A stretch of DNA of 21,318 nt, taken from assembly GCA_905397405.1 (NCBI GenBank), contig CAJPVJ010000540.1, positions 2,152 to 23,469 on the forward strand, written 5' to 3'. Every line of letters begins with the position of its first letter. The stretch's first letter is position 1. Source of the DNA: Oppiella nova (taxonomy: Eukaryota; Arthropoda; Arachnida; Sarcoptiformes; Oppiidae). The translations under genes were made by a program, and so were the position numbers. The notes beneath the pieces are model-generated. The model searched no databases. It was not told the origin of the DNA and was given only the letters and a program-made list of their open reading frames with translations. This document shows, piece by piece, positions 1 through 10,140 of this stretch.

Positions 1-160
1 AACATCTAATATAACGCTCACAACATCTGTGCGTCCAATGCCTCAAATCGATTGAATACCGGGAGCTGTGGGCTCTTCAACCGTACATTTGGCACAAGTC
101 GTCGAGAATTGCAAACTCTTGGAGATCTCTCGCATCATATGTATGGATAAGTATAGATAT
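1..160. other. GC-raised edge segment, unassigned
   Basis: This stretch is visibly richer in G and C than the following 2 kb, which is how the true exons of this window also stand out. On the minus strand an ATG pair near 135-140 opens a frame of about 31 codons that ends at a TGA near 47. That frame holds a possible CCG|GTATTC donor close to its end. On the plus strand two frames are also open for about 50 codons without a good start. I recognise no protein in any of them. It could be the edge of an exon or promoter of a gene to the left, or a GC-rich noncoding element. Confidence 0.2.
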
Positions 161-1590
161 ATACGGTATTTGACTCGTTGTTTGGCCGTTAGATTGGAAA
201 CAAATGATCAATAAAATGCATTATTTTATTGAAGCATATGATTAGTTGTTAGCTCTGTATATATTAGGCTCTAATGTTACGGACCTTAATGTGAAAAACA
301 TGAACTCAAATGCAAATGTATATAATTCTCGCGAATCTATTATGGTTTATATAAAAATTATAAAATACTAGCCCTTCATATTTAGGTTAAAATATAATTA
401 TTCGGGTGATAACTGTCTCCCAATGAATCAATTAATAAGCGATTAAAAAGTGTTGTTTGCTAACACTTTATCGTAAAAACATTAGACACACACAAACCCA
501 ACAGAAACTCACACAGAAATGATTTAATACAATAATGGCCTAAAAAATCCAATCAAACCAAACAACATATTCCCCATTAATCTGGACTTAAATCTATTGA
601 ATTTGTGTTTGAAATTCAGTTCAATCGCTGCCACATATGCCTATTGAGGAAAATTTCACTTTTAATTTATCAATAAATTAAAATCAAAACAAATTTTTCT
701 TTCGGCCAATAAATTATGAAAAATAGAGATTTGTTTCAATAAAATACTTTTTTGTCTTCCAAACAAATTGATAAACATTTGTAACTTATATTACTATTAA
801 GGAAATCAACTCATTTCCACTCTTTTCATATAATATTTCAGTTATATTTGCCTTAAGTTTGTCAAAAGAATTTCAAGAAAAAAGTTTATTTTAATATGAA
901 TTGAGTGCAAGAACTGGATATCAGTTAAGACTTAACCACAAGAAAAAACTATTTCTTATATTGACTGACATTTCATACGAATTCGTGTCGATAGCAAAGC
1001 ACTGAAAATACGATCACAACAGATGTCTTATAAGTTATAACTAGTTTTGTTTATAACGAAAAACAATTATTTTGTAAAACGAGACAAAAGCTATTTTTCT
1101 TCTTCAAAAATAAGTAAAAAGTTTTCTGTTGATTTTTTGCAGTAATTATTTTGTTATCTATTCATTAGAGGACTATCTTTTTGATTTAAATATCTCTGAT
1201 AATAATCTAAACTTCACTTCAGGGAAGACTTTTGGCAGCCGTTCCTCTAGTTATAGTTTATGATAAATAAGATTTTCAAAGTAATGTTCAGATTATCATA
1301 ATTCAGTAAATATTTATTGAATGTTTTTTTCAAGCAAATGTCAGTTTAAAACCATTTCTGGTATTAAATGGTTTAATTAATATTTTTCAAATCATATCAT
1401 TTTCCGCGCACTCGCTTCACTTGAATCGCAGAAAAGAGACCAAAATTGAGATTTGGCTTCAATTGAGTAATGAATTTAGTATTTTATAGAAATCCTCTCA
1501 ACGAGTGTTTAATACCTTTTGATTCATAAGTTTTCCAAACCATTAGACCGTAAAATATTAATAAATTTTAAAAATGTTACCAAATTGTGT
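161..1590. other. AT-rich intergenic stretch, nothing recognised
   Basis: No open frame with coding character, RNA gene or sizeable repeat is visible on either strand. The sequence is low-complexity A/T-rich DNA. If the LHFPL-type gene ends at the poly(A) candidates near 1591-1632, this stretch is intergenic. Confidence 0.5.
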
Positions 1591-1632
1591 TTTATTGTTT
1601 AAAATCTTTTTATTATTTCTTATTCATTTATT
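1591..1632 (-). terminator. candidate poly(A) signals for the LHFPL-type gene
   Basis: Read on the minus strand, AATAAA hexamers occur at 1632-1627 and 1596-1591. They are the first perfect AATAAA hexamers downstream of the stop codon at 2162-2160, and imply a 3' UTR of about 0.5 kb. In DNA this AT-rich such hexamers also arise often by chance, so the assignment rests only on order and strand. Confidence 0.25.
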
Positions 1633-2159
1633 TATACATTAACTAAAAATATATTAATTTTTATAAAAGTTTAAATTATATTTTATAAAATATCATTATA
1701 TATAAACTTATATATTAAGCGCAAATAATAACAAACTTTTAAATTATATCTTGAATGGATACAAACAATTAATACAATATTAATAAATGGTTTTCATGTC
1801 CGCTGTATTACAATATAATAATTATTTCACAAAAAAGTTTTTACATAATTATATAAATAATATTAAGTCTTGATTGTGAGCAATGAAACTAAGTATCTGT
1901 CTAAAGAATCGCATTTCAAATGGCATTTACCTTTAAACTGAAATTGAATAAAAACTCCTAAAGTTGTAAATCAAACAAAACATCAAAATTCATGAGAAGA
2001 ATGAGTATAAAAATAGAGTAAAACTTTAGTCAATAGCAAAAACACAGCAATTAATGACAAATACGTGTCTAATTCCTTATACAATGAATTATTCCGTACT
2101 TTTCGCACAGAATATGAGTCCAGAATAATAGCTACAGAATTGTTGATTACGGTTTGGGC

Positions 2160-2344
2160 CTACAGTTGAAAGTTGTTGAAAGAGGACGGGTGGTAACCAT
2201 TGGATTTGTGGGAACGACCCGTTCGGTGGGAATACTCGGAGAAGCGCTCGGCATCGGTGACGGCGCCCGACATCATCACAACCGGCTGTAAATGCAATGA
2301 TTTACGACTCCCGCTGTCGGCCATAAACGCCGAGTTCACTTCAC
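2160..2344 (-). CDS. Tmhs: LHFPL-type gene, last coding exon (cytoplasmic tail)
   Basis: The acceptor TTACAG at 2350-2345 opens this exon in the phase exon 2 needs, giving a glycine codon G|GT followed by EVNSAFMADSGSRKSLHL. The exon encodes the end of the cytoplasmic tail, residues 227-287, which is rich in Ser, Arg and His, and ends at TAG 2162-2160. Its GC content is clearly above the flanks, which supports coding. The tail finishes in F-Q-L, a shape compatible with a class II PDZ ligand. The link to exon 2 is by phase, splice sites and composition; I am less sure of it than of exons 1 and 2. Confidence 0.82.
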
Positions 2345-5300
2345 CTGTAATTTGAATTAAAGTTTTTATTTGTAAAATCATAATAAAATTGGTTTTCCTA
2401 AACATAATGGAAAGCCATGTAATCTTACTAAATATAAGGCATTTAAATAAAACTTTTATTTAAGTCACTATAAATCAAATGAATTCATAAGATTACATAA
2501 AATAGGATTACACTAACAATTAATGTTATTTACTATCGTAAGTTTAAGCTTAAAATTTAAAGTTATACGCGATTATACTATTTTTTATTTGCTTACTAGT
2601 AATTATACCGACCTTTATATGTGGAGCCGTTGGACAGGTACTGATCGGGCAATAACTTGACATAACGAGTGCCCAAAACAAAGGCCAAAATGGATAAAAC
2701 CATGCAATCGATGACACCGATGATCGCCAAAATGAATGCCCATCTGATGCCGCACTGACCGCTCAGGTAGTTGTCGGCGTCGTTACCGCACACCTCCTTA
2801 ACGGCTTGGGAGTCCCAACCGGACGGGAATATGAGTACTCCCACTAACATACATAAGGCTGTCGGGCATAAAATTTAATTTAAAAAATAATTTAATTAAA
2901 TGACATTTAATTCACTTCTCATGACATAAAGATTTTTGAAGCGATATATTTGTTGAGAAACAGATATTAAGTTTAATAATATCGTGAAAAATAAGATACT
3001 AAACAAAAAATACAATAAATAAAAGATAAATAACTAGTAATTAATAAAAAGCTTTTTAATTAGTTTTAATCAGAATACTAGCCCTCAGCTAACATTGGCT
3101 CAGGTTTTGTCCAAAAATATATGTTTCACTTATTTTCAAGTTTGTTAATAAAGATTTACGAGTTATGTAATGCATAATTTGTATATCATAAATGAAATAG
3201 ATTCAAATTATGAATATTAGTAATACAAACATTAGAAAATCTATTTAGTTCATTTAAGTCTTGGTGACTTGAAACTTACACAATTTGCAATCAAAGTTTG
3301 TGAACTTGTGTGAACGACCATAAATTTAAATACTAAAGTATCGGTCATCTAAATGCCATTCACACGATTATACATTTCAGTTTATAAGCAATAAAGATTA
3401 GTTTTAATATAAAAATTATAATTTAATTAAAAAATAAACGCAACATTTGATTTAATTTTAAACTATAATGTTATCAGTGATAATTTATCAGATTAGTACT
3501 ATCATTAGTTTTATTTGAAAAACAAGTGGATAGTCTATTAATTTAGATAATTTTGTACTTTACATTTATTTTAGAGATATTTAAATGTAATTTAAGGTCG
3601 AGTTGTCCACAAAAAGTTATTTTATTTTTTACTAACTATTTATGTGAATTGCAATAAAATATTTGTTAACTTGTAAAACAATCAAATTGCTAAATGTATG
3701 ATTAATTGTATAAAATATATCCCTTGAATAGTAATTATTTTAATATAAAAATACATTAAACCATAAGAATTGAACATAAATTTGTTGGAGAAGTGCCTAA
3801 AACTAAAAACTCTGTTATCTAAGAGTTTTTCCTTCAATTGATTCGTGAATTCTTTCTTAGTTTTTCGTTTCATTAATTATAAAAATGAAATATTTTTTCT
3901 TATGCTTTACCTTTTATTTTTGAGGCAAAAATTTATTGAATTATTAAAATTAAAACCAAATTCAAGAGCACTAAAGTATACGTTTGTATTTAATATAAGG
4001 CCGAAGCGCCACGAAAAACACAATTTCATACTGTATTGAAGTCACTGTCAGGTTATCTGAGATAACAAATTATTTAATGATTTTATTGTTGTTTTAGAGC
4101 TTACGGTATAATTATATCGTATAATAAATAACTAGGATTTTAAGCCAAAACTATTGAAATCTAAACTATTGTATGAAAAAGTAATGCATTTGTTAGTAGT
4201 GTTGGCGGAGATTGTCTTTTGGGGAGAAAATGCATAATTTATTTAATTTCTACCTCTAATGTGAACTAATTGTAAAAGAAATGCCAAAAACTGTGTCAAA
4301 ATGATAAGAGAGTCTATAACGCCTTTTCTCTCACCCTTTCCTATCCATACAAATGCTATTAAACTATAAAATATAATTCAACAGAAAGTTTAAGGAATAT
4401 TTAAATTAATAAATGCTGTATTTTTAGATAACTGTTTAAATTAATAACCAAATAATATATCTTATGACATGGATAAGCCATGGTAATACCACATCAATTA
4501 TATAAGCTTTAAAAGCCACACAAGTTTTTAGTTGCCTGTAATAATTGAAAAATGTAAAGTATTTCCCAATAAATAATTAATCATTTTGTTGTTGAATTGA
4601 TATGTTATTCAAGATATACAACAACTTATTTTTCTTATTTTGTGTTAATTAATATGATTTTAATTTTAAAATCCACAGCCAAATATGTTAATAATAATAA
4701 ACAATAAAATAGTGGATTAGAATTATAATGAGCTTGGCTATTAATTCAGTCAATATTATGCAGTAATTTATAGCGAAGGCCTTGACATAAAAGTTTTAGT
4801 TTATATTTTTCAAGAGTCCATTACTTTAATTTCAAATAAAGTTCTCCCAAATTGTATGGTATTTATGTAAATCAAATGTTATAGAAAAATATAAGTCGAT
4901 TCATAAGATTGATAACAAAAATATTGTATGAATTGTAATCACTATATTGTGAACCGATTGTAAGAAAACACACAAAAAATCACGAATAAGTCATTTGAAT
5001 GATTGAAAATGTAAATAACTTTTTAAACTATTACATTTTGGTTGAATAGAAAGGTGTACCGTACGTATTCAATACAATGCGAGTATAATATAAATCACTA
5101 ATTGTTTGATTTGAATCCATATTTTAATAGCGATCCATACAATCGGCTATTATATTGAAAATCATAGCCTATTGTCAAATTCATTTCAAATTCCTTTATA
5201 CTATGATTTCCATTCACTTTCGTTTCACAATCAAAATTTCTATCAAAATAATAGTCTCGTATAAATTATTGACTAAATCAGCGGTGAGTTTGCACTATAA

Positions 5301-8300
5301 TGTTAGGGGAGAACCAGTTTTAAGCAGAGATCGGAATTTACTATTTACTATACAAGAGATGAATTCAAAAAAATATTTCACTTATTTTATAGTTATTCTG
5401 TTTATTACAATAAAACTTTAATTTATGGGCAGTTTTCACATACTTTCCCATTAAATAAATAAAAACAATTAATGTTTTGCTGTTTTTTTATTGCGGAATT
5501 TTTAACCTCTTAAATGACTCGTCAGTTAATGCATTAAATGATTAACATTTAAATGAAAACACAATATAATGGATAACAACGAGGAATATATCACACGTTT
5601 TAAACCGTTTCGCCCTCTCTTTCATACCGTAAGAAAAGCATCAAAATATATAAATCATTCAAATGTAGGGTTTGTTTGAAAAGTCAAATAAAAGACTTAA
5701 ACACTAAAATACATGAATACAGGAAGTGTTTGGTCTCAATCATCATATGTTGCAAATGGTAAGTAAACTGTATTTGCAAATAGTTTTAAAGCGATTGTAT
5801 ACATAGAAATGGTTATGCAATTAAAATACACACCGTTTGTATGCTATGGCTATGAGACGGGAATAATATTAATGAATAATAGATTTCAAACAATGGATTC
5901 GATAATTAAATATTAGTGTTAATAGAAATGTCATTAGATTTGATGTTTTTGAAAAGGCTATGGGTTTTACTAATAGTAATGGATGAGTTTTATAGCAAAA
6001 TAAATCTCATTAATGAGACCTAACTGTAGGCCTATTCCGTGACAATAATATTGAGAGACAACAGAGAGTTAATATGGGAACTCATTAACATTGGGGGCAA
6101 TCAGAGAAACATTTGGGAATATATTTTTGGCATCAAATGTATTAATTAAATAACACTTGAAAAACAATCGATTAGTCGGTATTCAAGTGCACTGAAGGAA
6201 ACAGTAGTTTATAATATTACCTAAAAATCTATTATTGTTTTGTTTTCACGCTTTCATGATTTGCACACTTTATGCTAATTTTTAATCGTATGTATTGTGA
6301 AGAATATTATGAGATATTCTCATGTTTTTGTGCTTAAAGTATAACTTCAGTGTATAGTTAATAATACATTACATTGTATTAGTTATGCACTGACTCTCAA
6401 CTCGTCTTCAATTGTATGTCACAAAAGAAATCTTATATTTTTGACATCAAATCGTTTAGTTTCAGTCGATTAATGATTGTTAAGGGCTATGAATACAATT
6501 GATTTTCTTGAAAAATAGAGCATTTATTTAGTGATTTTGTCACACATTTTAACAAAATTTTCCATAATTTGCTATTAACTTCAAATATATCGATTCTTAA
6601 GAGTTGTTTAAAACGGGAATTATAAACAATACATGAGTTAAAAGTCAATAACATATCTATTATTAAGGAAATAAAACACTTATTTGTCAGAATGTTAACT
6701 ATATTATAATTTAACACTATTTATGAGTCTAATCTTAATGCATATATATGCATATCATTAACAGAAAGTAAAACTTTGATCATTAGTTAAGACAAAATTA
6801 TAAATCATTTATGTAATCATTTAAGTATCAAATGCACATAATATGCATTTGACAAGAATTTTTTATATCTTTTATTATATTAAACATATTTATTATTTTT
6901 AATATCCAATGAAGTCATCGCAGTTAAGATAAGTAAAGGAAATTATTATTATTATTTAATTTTTGGCAAAAAATGTGTGTTTATAAAAAGATTTCCTTCA
7001 TTTCTATGTATTGATATACAGAGAAAGAGTGAAACAAATTATTTTTAAAAACCAGAAATTGAATGTCTGATTGAAATGATTCACGATTTTTCGTTAAGCA
7101 AAATGGATATAATTAACACAAAAAACGAGACCAAAAGATTGAATTATACGGTAATATAAGACTAAACATTAAGAAAAGTATTATACAAACTGAACGTTGA
7201 AACTAAATCCATTAAAACATTTAAAAACATTAAACAGTTATATATATATTTGTAAAGAAAAATGAATAAACTCTTAATTCCGTATAAACTTTATACATAA
7301 ATACAATCTACTATTAGCTGATAATTTTTATTTAAATATAATATCAAATTATTGTCTTATTTTAGTTGTCTTTCCCTTTCCAATGGGTTAACGCACCCAA
7401 TATTAAACCGTAAAAATAAACCACATTTTTGGTGTTGAATAAGAAAAAAGTATAAGTGTTTTGTTTATACAGTACTTTTGGTTTTGGTTGTCGTTTGTTT
7501 GGTAATTTAATTTCAAACACAATGCAAATCATTATTCACATCAATATATCGCTTCATAAAGAAAGCGAAAACAATTGAAAGATTTTTTCCGTACATAACT
7601 ATAAATAAGTTGAAAGTGTTTTTCGCGCACAAAATAAGAGCTCAAAAACGATATGAGAAAAAAAGGTTTACAATTAATTAGTTTGAATAGAAAGTGGAAA
7701 TGGTATACAATTTGTTTGCATGAAATCAATTGTAAGACTACTCTTTATATAAGTTTTTTTTATCTTAAAATAAAAATAAATTTCTTTAAGGAGATGTGTT
7801 TCGCATGAATTGTATTATAAGATTTGGTAATTTATTTCTCTCCTTATATTGAAAGAGCTCTCAATTTTTGAATTCAATTGTAATAAAATAAAATAAAAAA
7901 CACTTTTTAAGGCAACTATTGTGCCCCTAATCACTACAAAATACTGTAAATACAAGGATTTTATGTGATTTTTGGAGAATATATTTCGTGAGCTTAACGT
8001 GTGATATGATTTAACAACAGGTCATTGGAAATATAAAAAGTTAAACCCAAAGGCTATACGTTTTGCTTAAATTATGCGATTAGTTTTGGTTAGTTATATA
8101 CGGTATCTGTTCGGTTATGTTTGGTCATCCCTTTTGGAAAGGGATCATCACTTTGTTATTTAAGTTTAATTTGCGAGTAGAGAAAATGTGTGGTCTTTTA
8201 TGTGGAAAAGAGGCCAAAATGTTGTAAAATATAAATACAAAACACGAGAAATGGTTTCTGGACTCGAAATAGACGAATAAAAACACAACTTATTTATAAG

Positions 8301-9060
8301 ATTCAAGCGATTAGAGCCTAAAACACGATATTCTTCTCTATTCTTCTCTATTATCTCAACACAAGAGTTGAGAAGAATTGCACCAAAAGAATGGAAATGA
8401 ATAAAAAAATATTTGAAACAAGAAAATGAGTTTTTTATATAAAGTTGGACTCAAGAGTATAACTAAAAGACAAACACAGATAATATTATTTGAAACAAAA
8501 GGAAAGTGTATTTTTATTTTTATATACATTTTCCTAATGAGAAAGTGAGAATCGTATGAATGGGAAAGGGATGTAGAGAAACGTGTGAGGATAGGAATGG
8601 TAGGTATGGTAAGCAAGAGTGACTGACCGGTGGTCGCCTGCATCCACCCGCAGATGTGGAAGACTGTGGACGAGTGGAGGAAGAAGAAGAGGAGCATTGA
8701 TAGCAAACACAACATTATGGTGACCACCGACAGGCCCACAAACACTGTGGCCGCCCGGAAGGCTGGGGTCGGGATTGTGCTGAAGTCATCGAGCCTTCCC
8801 TCGCAGATGAGGTCCTGTCCGTCTTGGAGCAGTCGACACGACCTCCAGAGTCCGAAATAGCCGGTTCCCGGGGAGGTCTCGGTGTCGCCCAACCATTGCG
8901 GCTGAACGAAGACCACGACATTAATGATGGAGAAGCACATCGTGAAGACGGCCCACAAGACACCGATGGCACGACTGTTGCGGATGTAGTTCACCTGATA
9001 GTCGTAGTAATCCATGTCCGGTGACGACTCGTACGGCGAGCCCTGAAGTTTGTTATCCAT
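2160..9060 (-). CDS. Tmhs: LHFPL3/4/5-type tetraspan membrane protein (spliced, 3 coding exons)
   Basis: Coding exons are 9060-8628, 2858-2613 and 2344-2160, giving 864 nt and a 287-residue protein. Four membrane segments are visible at about 31-52, 104-128, 136-156 and 185-207. The start RNSRAIGVLWAVFT, the YFGLW motif (68-72), the loop cysteines C75 and C86, DFSTIP (92-97), the second-loop cysteines C168 and C180, and RWAFILAIIG in the last helix are all typical of LHFPL3/4/5. Known members are auxiliary subunits: LHFPL4 (GARLH4) of GABA-A receptors and LHFPL5 (TMHS) of the hair-cell mechanotransduction channel. In arthropods one Tmhs gene appears to represent this group, hence the symbol. 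The role here is inferred. The ATG at 9060 is the first in frame, with TGA at 9084-9082 upstream. The protein is longer than mammalian paralogues (about 220-250 residues) because of extended N- and C-terminal tails. Confidence 0.9.
2345..2612 (-). other. intron 2 of the LHFPL-type gene
   Basis: This 268 nt AT-rich GT-AG intron has donor GTCGGT and acceptor AAATTACAG. It interrupts the gene just after TM4 and a short juxtamembrane tail (residue 226). No other feature is visible in it. Confidence 0.8.
2613..2858 (-). CDS. Tmhs: LHFPL-type gene, coding exon 2
   Basis: This exon encodes residues 145-226 and the first base of codon 227: the rest of TM3 (ALCMLVGVLIF), the second extracellular loop with PSGWD and cysteines 168 and 180, and TM4 ending in AFVLG. 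The acceptor AG is at 2860-2859 (minus-strand reading GCCCGACAG|CC), and codons continue upstream of the first ATG at 2850. The donor is AAAG|GTCGGT, with GT at 2612-2611, again in phase 1. If not spliced, the frame ends at a TAG at 2598-2596, eleven codons or so after the point where family similarity stops. Confidence 0.9.
2859..8627 (-). other. intron 1 of the LHFPL-type gene (5.77 kb)
   Basis: This long AT-rich GT-AG intron has donor GTCAGT and acceptor TATGCCCGACAG, whose pyrimidine tract is weak. It splits the codon for Ala145 inside TM3. It holds several open frames of 60-90 codons on both strands (for example plus 5155-5421 and minus 6487-6717), but their residue make-up is that of translated A/T-rich noise. 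Small structures include an (ATT)n run near 6940-6957, a short hairpin around 8128-8145 (TCCCTTT/AAAGGGA) and a tandem ATTCTTCTCT pair around 8330-8350. No nested gene or mobile element was recognised. Confidence 0.8.
8628..9060 (-). CDS. Tmhs: LHFPL-type gene, coding exon 1
   Basis: This exon encodes residues 1-144 plus the first base of codon 145. It covers an acidic, tyrosine-rich cytoplasmic N-terminus, TM1, the first extracellular loop with YFGLW and its cysteine pair, TM2 and the start of TM3 (ICGWMQ). The donor is ACCG|GTCAGT, with GT at 8627-8626. It leaves phase 1, which exon 2 completes to an alanine, so WMQATT runs into ALC. This spacing matches WMQLLA-ALC of the mammalian paralogues exactly. 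The frame stays open past the donor to 8356, but that part has no family similarity and is intron. Confidence 0.92.
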
Positions 9061-9353
9061 TACAAAGTTTTCGCAAACTTTTCAAAATCACTTTTGCATT
9101 CAAACACCAATCGATGGCACAAAACAATTACAACCGAAAAGTGAGATTTTGTTAATGAAAATGATTTGTTTGATGATTACATTTGATTACATTTTGTTTC
9201 TCTACACGTTTTGAACACTTCAGTCGAGAAGTTATGAACTCTTTGTTGAATGAAATGTTGGACTCTTTTAGTTCGCAATTCTTTGCTGGAGTTCACAGAT
9301 ATCCCATCAAATGGTTTGCCAGAGAAAAGTCAGCCAAACATTCACTGCAAATG

Positions 9354-9361
9354 CTTTTATA
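9354..9361 (-). promoter_or_regulatory. candidate TATA box for the LHFPL-type gene
   Basis: On the minus strand TATAAAAG lies about 300 nt upstream of the start codon at 9060, which would give a 5' UTR of about 270 nt. A second TATA-like element (TATATAAAGG) lies about 90 nt further upstream, near 9443-9453. I could not find a convincing initiator at the expected distance from either, so the start site stays open. Confidence 0.35.
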
Positions 9362-9671
9362 GCAATAGTTGCACAACTGGTTTGTTAGGTCTCTGTCGAC
9401 GGCACAGACATATCAACACTCCGTAACCCAACCCCTCTTTCCTTTATATAACTGTTAAGAAGTTTTTCGAGTAAAACACAGTATAATATCCTTTATGTTT
9501 ATCACAAATAATATTAAAACACCGAAACAATAGCGTATTATATCATACAAAACAAGTAAACAATAAATTAGTTTCGAAAACCTTTTTTCTCAATCAAAAA
9601 GTCTATTTAAAATATACACTCTTTTACACCCATTTTGGAGTCAAAAAATGTATTTCAACCACACTTTTATG

Positions 9672-9718
9672 GATTCATATGATATGAGATTACTATTTAA
9701 TGATATCATATGTGAATC
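9672..9718. repeat. imperfect inverted repeat (hairpin-forming)
   Basis: Arm 9672-9685 (GATTCATATGATAT) is the reverse complement of 9703-9718 apart from a two-base TG insertion in the right arm. The loop is 17 nt. It contains no other recognisable signal. Confidence 0.6.
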
Positions 9719-10101
9719 AAAGTGGGAAAAAGTTATATAACTAGATATTTGGCTGTGAATGTTATGTGGAGAGAGAAATATATGATAATTTTGAATGAAA
9801 AACCAGTGGTTGGGATATAATGACCTCAAATGCAAAACTGGATGATTTAATGCATTCAAAACCGACTCTAAATTGCAGTTTCAGTGATTAATATATGAAT
9901 ATTTAAGGCTATTATAGCGCATTATTTCGAAATAATTAATTTTTTATACAATTTAACATTTTTGTATACGATTTACGTGTAAATTATTTTATATTTAATT
10001 AAATATAAGTTTACTTTTAATATACAATTAAATGTGAATTCTTTATAAACATAAGTAATAAATTCGGTAATAAATATTAGTTGATTTTTTTCAATGTTTA
10101 T

Positions 10102-10140
10102 TAATTTCTTAAGAAACACTTTTTAATGTTTAAGAAATTA
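10102..10140. repeat. perfect 11-bp inverted repeat
   Basis: Arm 10102-10112 (TAATTTCTTAA) is the exact reverse complement of 10130-10140, with a 17 nt spacer. In DNA with this A/T content a short dyad can arise by chance, so no function is claimed. Confidence 0.6.

Noticed and set aside
3060-3115. Possible tRNA-derived (SINE-like) segment with an AGCTAACATTGGCTCAGG stretch
   Set aside because: It only loosely recalls a tRNA A-box; no B-box, cloverleaf or poly(A) tail follows.
3682-4039. Two opposite-strand frames of about 63 codons (minus 3682-3873 and plus 3845-4039)
   Set aside because: They have A/T-driven residue content, no family similarity, and lie inside the intron.
5155-5421. 88-codon plus-strand frame inside LHFPL intron 1
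   Set aside because: It is rich in Ile, Phe, Lys and Tyr, as expected for translated A/T-rich DNA, with no recognisable domain and no GC rise over its length.
5569-5679. 36-codon plus-strand frame with a good-looking GTAAGA donor near 5629 inside LHFPL intron 1
   Set aside because: It could be a first exon on paper, but no acceptor or continuing exon with coding character is visible on the plus strand, and the peptide is not recognised.
6487-7729. Minus-strand frames 6487-6717 and 7541-7729, in the same direction as the LHFPL-type gene
   Set aside because: I considered them as extra exons. The residues on either side of the exon 1/exon 2 junction match the family with no gap, so no exon is missing, and these frames show no LHFPL similarity.
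8630-9024. Open frames antisense to, and in another frame of, LHFPL exon 1 (plus 8630-8860 and 8824-9024, minus 8715-8972)
   Set aside because: They overlap a well-supported exon. Their openness follows from its higher GC content and codon pattern, and their residues resemble no family.
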